DNA of 13,002 bases from Pseudomonadota bacterium (GTDB lineage: Bacteria; Pseudomonadota; Gammaproteobacteria; Steroidobacterales; Steroidobacteraceae), in contig JAKAFQ010000055.1 in NCBI GenBank assembly GCA_021817875.1, positions 1 through 13,002 on the forward strand, given 5' to 3'. A model generated the notes under the pieces. The model had not been told where the DNA came from. It saw nothing but the letters and a program-made list of their open reading frames with translations, and did no database searches. This document shows, piece by piece, positions 6,140 through 13,002 of this stretch. Every line of letters starts with the position of its first letter. The first letter of the stretch is position 1. A program made the position numbers and the translations under genes.

Positions 6140-8728
6140 TCAGGACTTCGGACGCTCGTTGTGCGGATCGTAGAGCGCGCGCTGACCGACCGCCTCGACG
6201 CGCAGCGGATAGCGTTCGCCGAAGTATTCCAGGGCGAGCGCGCGCCCTTCCTGCGCATAGCGCTCGGGCAGGTACCCGAGGGCGAGATTCTTCCCGACCG
6301 ACGGCCCGTAGGCGATGCTGGTCGTGAAGGAGCGCCGCGCGAGCTCATCCACCAGCACCTCGCCGCTGTCCGGATCCAAAATGGGCCATTGACCCACCGG
6401 ATAGCGCGCAACGCCACGGCTGTCGATGTTCTCCGTCAGGCTCATCGTGCACAGATAAGCCGCCTGGCGCGGACGTTCCCGCTGGGCGAGGTAAGCGGCC
6501 TTGCCGAGGAAATCATCCGCCTTGACCTTGGCGCGCGCCAGGCCCGCCTCATACAGGTTGTATTCCGTGAGCAGCTCCGCGTTCTGCAGCCGCAGGCTTT
6601 TCTCCAGCCGTCTCGTGTTCGCGTAGGTTTCGATGCCCACCGGCGTGACGCCCTGCTCGTACAGCAGATCCCACAGCGTCAGGCCGTAACTCGGCGAGAC
6701 ATACAGCTCCCAGCCCTGCTCGCCCACGTAGGAGATGCGGAAAGCCCACACCGGCAGGCCGCGCACGCCGATCGGTCGCGCCGTGGCGAACGGAAACTGT
6801 TCCTGGGACAGCGCCTGAGGATCGTCCGCCACGGCCTGCAGGACGCGGCGCGCCTCGGGTCCCCAGAGACCGAGCGTCACGATGTCATCGGTGCGGTCCT
6901 GGATCTGCACCCGGTCATGACGCGCCTCCCGGACCCGCTTCATCCACATCAGATCCCGCGGTCCGGTGCTGCCACCGCACACGACGCGGTACTGAGAGGC
7001 GTCCAGGCGGATGATGGTGAGATCGGCCCGCACCCCGCCCGCTTCGTCGAGGAAGTGCGTGTAGATGCCTCGACCCGGCGCGGTGGCGCCGCCCAGCTTG
7101 GCCACCGAGAGATACTCGAGAAAGGCCTCGGCGTCCGGGCCCACGACATCATAGATGGCAAAGTGCGACAGGTTCACCATCCCCACGCCGTCGCTCATCG
7201 CGAGCTGCTCGGCGTTGGATACGGGCCAGAAATGACGGGCATCCCACTCGTTGCGCCGCTGCGGCACGCGTTCGAGATACTTCTCGAGCCGCTGCTCGTT
7301 GGCGCCGTAGCCGTGGGCGCGTTCCCAGCCCGCCGCCTCCATGAAGTGCCCGCCGAGCTCCTTCTCCCGCGGCCAGAACGGGCCGCGGCGCAGATCACGT
7401 CCGGTCAGGTACGGCTCGCGCGGATGAACGGGCGGGTTGTAGACCTTTCTGGCGGTCTCCGTACAGCGCCCGAGCACATAGGCCGGCGTTTTCTGCACCG
7501 GATAGAAGCGGGCGATGTCGATGCTGAACGGATCCCACCCGGGACGTCCCTTGACCAGCCACTCGGCGAACAGCTTGCCGATGCCCGGTGCATCCTTGAC
7601 CCACACGGCCTCGGCGAACCACAGCCCACCGACCTCAGGCGATTCCCCGATGAGCGGCATGCCGTCGGCGGTGATCGACATCAAACCATTGAACGAGCGC
7701 TTCTCGTCCCAGCCGAGCTCGCCGAGCAGCGGCACGAGTCCGGTGGCGCGCTCGTAGCCCTGCATCACCTGCTCGATGTCCATATCGCGCATCGACGGCG
7801 ACAGCCGCGCCTCGCCCGGCTCGGCGATCTCGCGCGGTTGCACCATCCGCGGCTGGTTCTGCTCGTAGTACCCCCACTCGATCTGACCGCCCTCCGAGGT
7901 GGTCGGATCGCCCGTGTCGCGCAGATACGAGGAGTTACCCTGATCGCGCAACAACGGATAGCCGATCTCCTGGCCCGTGCCGGCGAACGCCGTGTAGGGT
8001 CCGAAGAACAGCAGCGGGTGCTCGAAGGGCATCAGCGGCAGCGGCGAGCCGCTGCGCGCGGCGAGCAACGGCCCCCAGATGCCGCTGCTCAGAATCACGA
8101 TCGGTGTCTTGATATAGCCCCTGCGCGTCTCGACGCCGCACACCCGTCCCGCATGCACGTCGATCGACAGCGCCGGGGTGTTGGCAAAAGCCTGAAGCCT
8201 GCCGGTCGAGACCGCGCGCTCGAGGAGCACGCCCGCCACACGTTGCGAGCGGGGCACGACCAGACCCGCATCCGGATCCCACAGCGCCCCCTGAATCGCC
8301 GTTTCCTCGAGCAGTGGGAACAGTGTCTTGGCCGTGCCCGCGGACACCAGCTCGGCGCGGGTACCGAATGCCTTGGCCGAGCCGACCTTGCGCCTGAGCT
8401 CATCCATGCGCTCATCGTCGCCGGCCCGGGCCACCTCGAGACCGCCGATCCGGCAATAATGGCCCAGGCGCTCGTAGAACTCCCGGCTGTACAGCGTGGT
8501 GCAGCACGACAGCCTGTCATGGCTGGTCATGTAGCAGAAATCCGAGGCGTGGGCGGTGGAGCCGATGTCGGTGGGAATCGCGGATTTATCCAGCCCGACG
8601 ATGTCGTCCCAGCCGAGCTCGAGCAGGTGATGAACCACCGAGGCCCCGACGATGCCTCCCTGGCCGATGATGACCGCGCCCGCTTCCGTCGGAACCCGTC
8701 GGCCGCTGCTCGCCTGGCTCATGTCCAC
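6140..8728 (-). CDS. FAD-dependent oxidoreductase fused to GcvT domain (dimethylglycine dehydrogenase-like) 2
   Basis: 862 aa. FAD-binding motif near the N-terminus (VIIGQGGIVG, 19-28), then GSTAHAS (56-62) with H60 at the position of the covalent flavin histidine. A DAO-type oxidase domain runs to about 400, followed by the central FAO segment and a GcvT-like folate domain (about 480-862: ISYVGEQGWELYV and ETYANTRRLEKSLRLQNAELLTEYN are diagnostic in style). Role inferred: oxidative N-demethylation with one-carbon transfer to tetrahydrofolate, in the cytoplasm. It shares architecture but little local sequence with the other fusion gene in this window, so they are not a recent duplication. The glycine loop has one residue more than the usual GGGIVG. 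The start is GTG 8728, with AGGAG at 8734-8738 five bases upstream; the ATG at 8722, six bases further in, is an alternative. It is convergent with enolase-superfamily gene 2 and monocistronic as far as visible. Confidence 0.93.
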   Translation of the reverse strand: MDMSQASSGRRVPTEAGAVIIGQGGIVGASVVHHLLELGWDDIVGLDKSAIPTDIGSTAHASDFCYMTSHDRLSCCTTLYSREFYERLGHYCRIGGLEVARAGDDERMDELRRKVGSAKAFGTRAELVSAGTAKTLFPLLEETAIQGALWDPDAGLVVPRSQRVAGVLLERAVSTGRLQAFANTPALSIDVHAGRVCGVETRRGYIKTPIVILSSGIWGPLLAARSGSPLPLMPFEHPLLFFGPYTAFAGTGQEIGYPLLRDQGNSSYLRDTGDPTTSEGGQIEWGYYEQNQPRMVQPREIAEPGEARLSPSMRDMDIEQVMQGYERATGLVPLLGELGWDEKRSFNGLMSITADGMPLIGESPEVGGLWFAEAVWVKDAPGIGKLFAEWLVKGRPGWDPFSIDIARFYPVQKTPAYVLGRCTETARKVYNPPVHPREPYLTGRDLRRGPFWPREKELGGHFMEAAGWERAHGYGANEQRLEKYLERVPQRRNEWDARHFWPVSNAEQLAMSDGVGMVNLSHFAIYDVVGPDAEAFLEYLSVAKLGGATAPGRGIYTHFLDEAGGVRADLTIIRLDASQYRVVCGGSTGPRDLMWMKRVREARHDRVQIQDRTDDIVTLGLWGPEARRVLQAVADDPQALSQEQFPFATARPIGVRGLPVWAFRISYVGEQGWELYVSPSYGLTLWDLLYEQGVTPVGIETYANTRRLEKSLRLQNAELLTEYNLYEAGLARAKVKADDFLGKAAYLAQRERPRQAAYLCTMSLTENIDSRGVARYPVGQWPILDPDSGEVLVDELARRSFTTSIAYGPSVGKNLALGYLPERYAQEGRALALEYFGERYPLRVEAVGQRALYDPHNERPKS

Positions 8729-8793
8729 TCACTCTCCTGGTCGACCATCCGGTGAGACCCCCAGCGGCAAACGCGCCGATACGGCCGTGCTCC

Positions 8794-8831
8794 CGCTCCG
8801 CGATGTCTCGCTTCGACAGCACCGCGGAGCG
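8794..8831. repeat. 9-bp perfect inverted repeat with nested dyad
   Basis: CGCTCCGCG (8794-8802) and CGCGGAGCG (8823-8831) are perfect complements around a 20-base loop. The loop itself contains TGTC (8804-8807) and GACA (8815-8818), a second, slightly off-centre dyad. It lies 66-103 bases upstream of the FAD/GcvT start, so it is either in the leader transcript or an operator. Confidence 0.55.
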
Positions 8832-8834
8832 CCT

Positions 8835-8855
8835 CGCCATCCTGCCGCGATGGCG
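8835..8855. repeat. 7-bp perfect inverted repeat next to the 8794-8831 repeat
   Basis: CGCCATC (8835-8841), seven-base spacer, GATGGCG (8849-8855). It begins four bases beyond the neighbouring inverted repeat. No T-run on either side, so an operator or leader RNA structure is as likely as a terminator. Confidence 0.5.
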
Positions 8856-9010
8856 TCGCCGCCAGTATGAGCGCCGCCGCTCGCCGGCGCTGGTCGAAAT
8901 TCGTCATGGGATTGTCCGGATGCGTCGGGCGGGATCAGCGTCTTTCCCACAGCGCGATACCCTGCGCGAGGCGAGGCAGCGGCCAGCCACGTCGCGCCGC
9001 GGAGCGGCCC

Positions 9011-9026
9011 GCCGCCGCTCGGCGGC
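9011..9026 (-). terminator. Possible weak terminator hairpin after the TonB-dependent receptor
   Basis: GCCGCC (9011-9016), four-base loop GCTC, GGCGGC (9021-9026), about 65 bases downstream of the receptor stop. There is no U-tract on the minus strand, and such GC stems arise easily in DNA of this composition. Confidence 0.2.
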
Positions 9027-9088
9027 CACGGCTTCCCATCAGCCCCGTGCAGGATTGCGCGGCGCTCCGACGGCGCACACCCGGACTT

Positions 9089-11842
9089 TCAGTGCGACGC
9101 GTAGTGATAGCTGAAGGTCAGCTCGAACACCCTCGGTCGCATCGGGGTCCAGGTCTCGATGAACTGCCGACGGGAGGTGAACAGGCTCTTGTTCACGTTG
9201 GTGAGGTTGGTCCCCACCAGCGACAGCGTCCACGGTCCCCGCGACACCCCGATCGACGCATCGTAAGTGGTCCAGGCCGGCTGGATATCGGTCTCGATCT
9301 CCCCGGTCGGGGACACCGAATGGGCCCGATGCTGGAAGCCGACCTGCACGTACGGGAAATACGCGCCCATGACCCAGTCGTAGCGAACCCGCATGTTGGC
9401 CTGGAAGGGAGGCGAATTGGCGAGCGGTCCGCCCACCGCGCCGAACACGTTCGGCACCGGTATCCCCTGGCCCGCCGAATTGTAATACACGGTGATCGGC
9501 TTGCCGAAATTGGGGCTCCCCTTGATATTGTCCGTCAGTTTCGGCGCATTCACCTGCTCGCCGCTGTTCCAGGACGCCGCGGCGTGCACCGACAGGCCGC
9601 GCATCGGCAACGCATCGATCGCCAGCTCCAAGCCCTTGACGCGATAATTCGCGCCGTTGGTGGTGAAGGTCAGATTGCCGAAGCCGCACTGCGGGCAGAA
9701 CACCTGTACCTGGGTATGAGTCCAGCTCTCCTGATAGACCGCGCCGTCCACCTGCAGCCGGTTGTCGAGCCAGCGCGTCTTCCAGCCGATCTCGTTGTTG
9801 GTGAGGTTGTCGGACAGATAGGTCGCCGGCCGCCGCCATTGCGGATTGCCGTTCACGTCATTGAGGTAGGTGCCGGTGCCCCGGTTGAAGCCGCCCGGAC
9901 GGAACCCCTGCGAATAGGTGTAATACGCCATGATCTCCGGGGTGATCCGCCAGGTCAGGTTGGCGCGCCCGCGCATGCCGGTCTGCAGCAGGTGATTGCT
10001 CGAGGTGAACACCAGATGCGGATCGTTGACCAGTGGACCCAGTGCATTGACGTTACCGGCGTCGGCCGGGTTGAAATCCGTCACATTGGACGTCAAACAT
10101 TGTCCGAAATAGGTCGTCGGGGTGACGGGCTCGCAGTAGAAGCTGCCCATCGAGCCGCCCACCTCGGAGTTCGACATGCGGAAGTAGCGCGCCCCGGCCG
10201 TGATGGTCAGCTTGTGCGGCACGATGTCGAAACTCGCCGAGAAATAGACCGCGCGCTGGATGAAGGTGCGCTCGCTGTCGTCGAAGAACGCCGGATGGGT
10301 CGCGAAGCCGTTGGGACCGGACTGATAGGGCATGCCCGGGAACGTCACGAGCGGCAGGAAGCAGCCGGCGGTTGCCCCGCCCGGCGAGCACTGCGGGATG
10401 GTATTGTAGTTCCACTGGGTGAGACCGTAGAGCTTGTAGTCCTCGTAGTAGAAACCGGCCAGGCCCCGCAGCCGCCAGTCGCTCGGCGTGCTGATGCGCA
10501 GCTCCTGCGAGAAGTGCGTGTTGTGGGTGGTGTCGTGCCAGGCCGCACGAGGCGAATAGCACCCCTGCAGCTGATAATTCGCGTTGTACGGACACTGATA
10601 ATAGTAGCCGTACCGGCCGCGGGCATAGTTGGTGTAATCGCCGAGCTGCTCGGTGTGCCGATCGAGATACACGCCGGCATACACCAGGCTCAGCGGCCCC
10701 ACCTTGCCGTCGACGCGCAGCTCGGTGTTCTCCCAGCGATCCTTGTCGTAGGAGGGATTGAACAGGTTCACCGACAGCGGCGGCAGGGCCACGCCATGAT
10801 ATGGACCGGCGACGACGCCGGAGGGATTCTGCGGGCTGATGCTGCCCGGGATGACGTAGGCCTGGGCCGATCCCACGTTCGGCCCGTAGCTCCCGTAGGG
10901 CATCTCGTAGAACACGCCCTGCGCATTCATGTCCTGGTACATCTCGCTGAGCAGCACGCTCCAGCGGTCATTGACCTTGTACTTCAGCTCCAGGCGCGCG
11001 CCGCCGTAGTCCAGCGGATTGATGCCGTTGGCGGCGATCTGGTAGTTGTTGATCGTCACACTGCCGGGCGGAACCACGCCGTTGTTCACGTATACCAGGC
11101 CGACGTCACGCGAGCTGCGGGTGAAGGTCGCCGGCAGGTTGTTGATGTAGCCGCCGCGATGATCGGTGAACCACACCAGGCGGGCGGCCAGCCTGCCGCG
11201 GATGATGGGCCAGTTGAACACCGCGTTCATGTTGTGGTTCGGGTCGCCGTGCGCGGTGATGCCGTAACCGCCGTTGACGTTCACCTCGGTCTGGTACAGA
11301 TCCGGCTTGTTGGTGATGTAGCGCACCACTCCGGCCTCGGCGCCGGCGCCGAACAGCGTGCCCTGCGGGCCCTCCAGGACCTCGATGCGCTGCAGGTCCA
11401 CCGCGTAGACATCGAGGTCGCGGCCCGGCTGCAACGCCGAGGAGTCATCGAGGTACACCGCGACGTTGGGGAAGGTACCCACGGTGCCCTGGCCCTCGGC
11501 GCCGACCACGCCATCGGACAGGCCGCGCATGAATATGATGCCGTTGCCGGGTCCCGCGCTGCCCGTGGTGACGTTCGGCAGGTACTTCACGTAGTCCGAG
11601 AAAGTCTGCACGTTCAGCTGCTGCAGCGTCTTGCCGGTCAGCGCCTCCATGGTGATCGGCACGTGCTGGATGTTCTGCGTCCGGCGTTGCGCAGTCACCA
11701 CGACCTCCTGCAGCTGCAGGCCGCGTTGCGAGGCGGTGTGGGCGGGCGCAGGGCCGGTGCCGTTCGCGGCCAGCACCGCGTGGGCGGCCGATGCGCTCAG
11801 GATTGCGGCCACGGTGCGTGAGAGCTTGTGGTTTGATTTCAT
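9089..11842 (-). CDS. TonB-dependent outer-membrane receptor
   Basis: 917 aa from the chosen ATG. Residues 1-25 are a signal peptide (basic MKSNHKLSR, hydrophobic core, AVLA before ANG). After a short linker comes a TonB-box-like LQEVVVTAQRR (44-54), then the plug domain (about 57-190: VPITMEALTGKTLQQLNV, FMRGLSDG, VAVYLDD, RIEVLEGPQGTLFGAGAEAGVVRYITNKP), then a large 22-strand-type barrel with many aromatic-rich strands, ending FELTFSYHYASH. No STN signalling domain and no SusD partner is visible, so it should be a simple TonB-energised importer across the outer membrane. The open frame reaches 11962, but the ATG at 11842 carries AGAGG (11850-11854) seven bases upstream and begins the signal peptide. 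Its ligand is unknown; context suggests a substrate of the neighbouring oxidases. It reads divergently from the GMC gene. Confidence 0.95.
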   Translation of the reverse strand: MKSNHKLSRTVAAILSASAAHAVLAANGTGPAPAHTASQRGLQLQEVVVTAQRRTQNIQHVPITMEALTGKTLQQLNVQTFSDYVKYLPNVTTGSAGPGNGIIFMRGLSDGVVGAEGQGTVGTFPNVAVYLDDSSALQPGRDLDVYAVDLQRIEVLEGPQGTLFGAGAEAGVVRYITNKPDLYQTEVNVNGGYGITAHGDPNHNMNAVFNWPIIRGRLAARLVWFTDHRGGYINNLPATFTRSSRDVGLVYVNNGVVPPGSVTINNYQIAANGINPLDYGGARLELKYKVNDRWSVLLSEMYQDMNAQGVFYEMPYGSYGPNVGSAQAYVIPGSISPQNPSGVVAGPYHGVALPPLSVNLFNPSYDKDRWENTELRVDGKVGPLSLVYAGVYLDRHTEQLGDYTNYARGRYGYYYQCPYNANYQLQGCYSPRAAWHDTTHNTHFSQELRISTPSDWRLRGLAGFYYEDYKLYGLTQWNYNTIPQCSPGGATAGCFLPLVTFPGMPYQSGPNGFATHPAFFDDSERTFIQRAVYFSASFDIVPHKLTITAGARYFRMSNSEVGGSMGSFYCEPVTPTTYFGQCLTSNVTDFNPADAGNVNALGPLVNDPHLVFTSSNHLLQTGMRGRANLTWRITPEIMAYYTYSQGFRPGGFNRGTGTYLNDVNGNPQWRRPATYLSDNLTNNEIGWKTRWLDNRLQVDGAVYQESWTHTQVQVFCPQCGFGNLTFTTNGANYRVKGLELAIDALPMRGLSVHAAASWNSGEQVNAPKLTDNIKGSPNFGKPITVYYNSAGQGIPVPNVFGAVGGPLANSPPFQANMRVRYDWVMGAYFPYVQVGFQHRAHSVSPTGEIETDIQPAWTTYDASIGVSRGPWTLSLVGTNLTNVNKSLFTSRRQFIETWTPMRPRVFELTFSYHYASH

Positions 11843-11873
11843 GCGCCTACCTCTGCACGTTGTGAAATTTTCC

Positions 11874-11899
11874 GGGCACGGTCCGCTCCCTCCGTGCCC
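11874..11899. promoter_or_regulatory. 8-bp perfect inverted repeat in the receptor leader
   Basis: GGGCACGG (11874-11881), ten-base spacer, CCGTGCCC (11892-11899). It ends 31 bases before the receptor start codon, upstream of the AGAGG ribosome site. It could be a repressor operator or an RNA hairpin in the 5' leader; nothing here decides between them. Confidence 0.5.
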
Positions 11900-11973
11900 C
11901 TTCCCCCGTTGGCGTGCCGAGCGCCGAAGCGCTGCAGTCTGGCGTGGATCATGGTCGCGCATTCCGCGGATGC

Positions 11974-12002
11974 GTGACTTGTGAGATTGCGACGCCTATG
12001 TT
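11974..12002 (+). promoter_or_regulatory. Possible sigma-70 promoter for the GMC gene
   Basis: GTGACT (11974-11979) and TATGTT (11997-12002) each match four of six consensus bases with a 17-base spacer. This would leave a leader of about 150 bases before the GMC start. A weak match that could be chance. Confidence 0.25.
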
Positions 12003-12161
12003 GCCCCTTTGCGACGCATTCCGGGACAGCGTTCCACGGATCGACGCACCCTCCAAGCGGAGATTTTCTATGGTCCCATCTGGAAAAAGCATGGCTCGCC
12101 GGCCCGCCAGTTCGTATGCTCCCGCAGGGGGCCGTGCCAGCTGCGGCCGGATCGGGCACTG

Positions 12162-13002
12162 ATGCCGCAATACGACTACATCATCGTCGGCGCCGGCTCC
12201 GCCGGCTGCGTGCTCGCGCGGCGCCTGAGCGAGGACGCCACGCGAAGCGTGCTGCTCATCGAGGCGGGGGGCTCGGACGCGAGCCCATGGATCCGTGTTC
12301 CCGTCGGCTACGCCCGCACCTTCACCGACCCGCGCTACAACTGGATGTTCGAGGCCGAACCCGACCCGGGACTCGGCCAGCGCAGGACGCACTGGCCCCG
12401 CGGCAAGGTGCTCGGCGGCTCGAGCTCCATCAACGCCATGGTGTTCGTGCGCGGGCAGCCGGCCGATTACGAGGACTGGCGCGCCGCGGGCAACCCCGGC
12501 TGGGGTTGGAATGACGTGCTGCCCTACTTCAGGAAGCTTGAAGACCACCCGCTCGGTCCATCGCAGTTTCACGGCAAGGGCGGCCCGGTGCACATCGACT
12601 GCCCGACCGACACGGTGCATCCGCTCTGCGGCGCGTTCATCGCCGCCTGCGCCGCGGCCGGCATCCGCTCGACCGTGGATTTCAACGGCGCCGAGTCCGA
12701 AGGCGCGGGTCTGTGGCAGGTCACCATCCGCGACGGCGTGCGCGTCTCGGCCGCCAGCGCCTATCTGCGGCCCGTGATGCGTCGGCCCAATCTGACCATC
12801 GCCCTCGGCGCACACGCATGCCGGGTCACCTTCCGCGGGGCGCGCGCCACGGGCGTCGAGTACCTGCGAGCGGCAGTACGGCAACGGGCCGATGCCCGGC
12901 GCGAGGTGATCCTCGCGGCCGGAGCCATCGGCTCACCGCAGTTGCTCGAGCTTTCCGGCGTCGGAGATCCGGCGCTGCTCGGACGATTCTCCATACGCTC
13001 AC
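12162..13002 (+). CDS. GMC-family oxidoreductase, choline-dehydrogenase-like (3' end cut by window)
   Basis: 280 codons are visible of a family that is usually 530-560 residues; the frame stays open to the last base. N-terminal FAD-binding motif YIIVGAGSAGCVLARRLSE (6-24), then LLIEAGG (31-37). GMC signature 1, GKVLGGSSSINAMVFVRG, is at 81-98 and signature 2, GAIGSPQLLELSGVGD, at 254-269. The catalytic His of the family would lie in the missing C-terminal half. These flavoenzymes oxidise primary or secondary alcohols (choline and many others) to aldehydes or ketones. The start ATG at 12162 begins MPQYDYIIVG at the normal distance from the FAD motif; its ribosome site is weak (GGATCGGGCACTG precedes it). 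Divergent from the TonB-dependent receptor, with which it may share control. The family is certain; the substrate is not. Confidence 0.94.
   Translation, partial: MPQYDYIIVGAGSAGCVLARRLSEDATRSVLLIEAGGSDASPWIRVPVGYARTFTDPRYNWMFEAEPDPGLGQRRTHWPRGKVLGGSSSINAMVFVRGQPADYEDWRAAGNPGWGWNDVLPYFRKLEDHPLGPSQFHGKGGPVHIDCPTDTVHPLCGAFIAACAAAGIRSTVDFNGAESEGAGLWQVTIRDGVRVSAASAYLRPVMRRPNLTIALGAHACRVTFRGARATGVEYLRAAVRQRADARREVILAAGAIGSPQLLELSGVGDPALLGRFSIRS

Larger units (their letters stand above)
8729..9088. other. Intergenic gap rich in inverted repeats, upstream of FAD/GcvT gene 2
   Basis: 360 bp between the stop of the TonB-dependent receptor and the start of the second FAD/GcvT gene, both read on the minus strand. 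Short open frames cross it in several phases, but none resembles a known protein or has a strong ribosome site. The visible content is structural: a 9-bp inverted repeat at 8794-8831, a 7-bp one at 8835-8855 and a 6-bp hairpin at 9011-9026. I see no clear sigma-70 promoter. It must hold the promoter of the FAD/GcvT gene unless that gene is read through from the receptor. Confidence 0.55.
11843..12161. promoter_or_regulatory. Divergent regulatory region between TonB-dependent receptor and GMC gene
   Basis: 319 bp without a convincing gene. It contains an 8-bp perfect inverted repeat near the receptor (11874-11899), three GC(A/G)TTCC repeats at 11959, 12016 and 12029, a possible plus-strand promoter (11974-12002), and an imperfect dyad around 12064-12087 (ATGG-TC-CCAT inside TTTTC/GAAAA arms). 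A small open frame across it (11914-12162) ends TGATG on the GMC start but looks fortuitous. Confidence 0.6.

Noticed and set aside
6161..8755. Long plus-strand open frame (864 codons) opposite FAD/GcvT gene 2
   Set aside because: Antisense shadow produced by high third-position GC; the minus-strand product is an unmistakable protein family.
8741..8860. Possible glycine or one-carbon riboswitch upstream of FAD/GcvT gene 2
   Set aside because: Looked for because of the enzyme family; the conserved landmarks of the glycine riboswitch are not present by eye.
8719..8907. 62-codon minus-strand open frame ending ATGA on the alternative ATG start of FAD/GcvT gene 2
   Set aside because: Arg-rich composition, weak ribosome site and no recognisable motif; it also crosses the inverted repeats. 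Probably chance, though a leader peptide cannot be excluded.
8867..11821. Long plus-strand open frame (984 codons) opposite the TonB-dependent receptor
   Set aside because: Antisense shadow; the minus strand encodes signal peptide, plug and barrel.
11914..12162. 82-codon plus-strand open frame whose TGA overlaps the GMC ATG as TGATG
   Set aside because: No recognisable domain, no ribosome site, and it spans the divergent regulatory region; the overlap alone is weak support.

Overview
The window is GC-rich (roughly mid-60s per cent by eye), densely coding, Gram-negative bacterial DNA. An outer-membrane TonB-dependent receptor with a signal peptide, a GcvA-like LysR regulator, a choline-dehydrogenase-like GMC enzyme and two FAD/GcvT fusion oxidoreductases all fit a proteobacterium. 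The style of the receptor points to a gammaproteobacterial (Steroidobacter/Nevskia-like) or sphingomonad-like host. That placement is inference from protein style, not from a marker gene. No rRNA, tRNA, CRISPR array, insertion sequence, integrase or toxin-antitoxin pair was seen.

Layout, left to right. A minus-strand operon occupies 60-4656 and reads, in transcription order, LysR-type regulator (4656-3667), FAD-dependent demethylating oxidoreductase with a C-terminal GcvT domain (3670-1262), and enolase-superfamily enzyme 1 (1247-60). The regulator and oxidoreductase overlap by ATGA, and the last two genes are 14 bases apart. A 211-bp divergent promoter region (4657-4867) separates the regulator from a plus-strand second enolase-superfamily gene (4868-6025). 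It holds an interrupted palindrome with exactly the T-N11-A form of a LysR operator. A second, divergent FAD/GcvT fusion gene lies convergent to it (8728-6140). A 360-bp gap rich in inverted repeats follows, then a TonB-dependent receptor on the minus strand (11842-9089). Next comes a 319-bp divergent intergenic region, and then a plus-strand GMC oxidoreductase (from 12162) that runs off the right edge.

How the genes may work together: every enzyme type appears suited to catabolism of a small N-methylated and/or hydroxylated acid. The receptor would take up the substrate. The GMC enzyme would oxidise an alcohol. Two mandelate-racemase-type enzymes would dehydrate or epimerise hydroxy or amino acids. 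Two sarcosine/dimethylglycine-dehydrogenase-type fusions would remove N-methyl groups and pass the one-carbon unit to tetrahydrofolate. The double occurrence of the pair 'enolase-superfamily enzyme + FAD/GcvT demethylase' around one LysR regulator is the most distinctive feature. The substrate cannot be named from sequence alone. Enolase-superfamily enzyme 1 also lacks two acidic residues normally expected in the active site, so its chemistry is uncertain.
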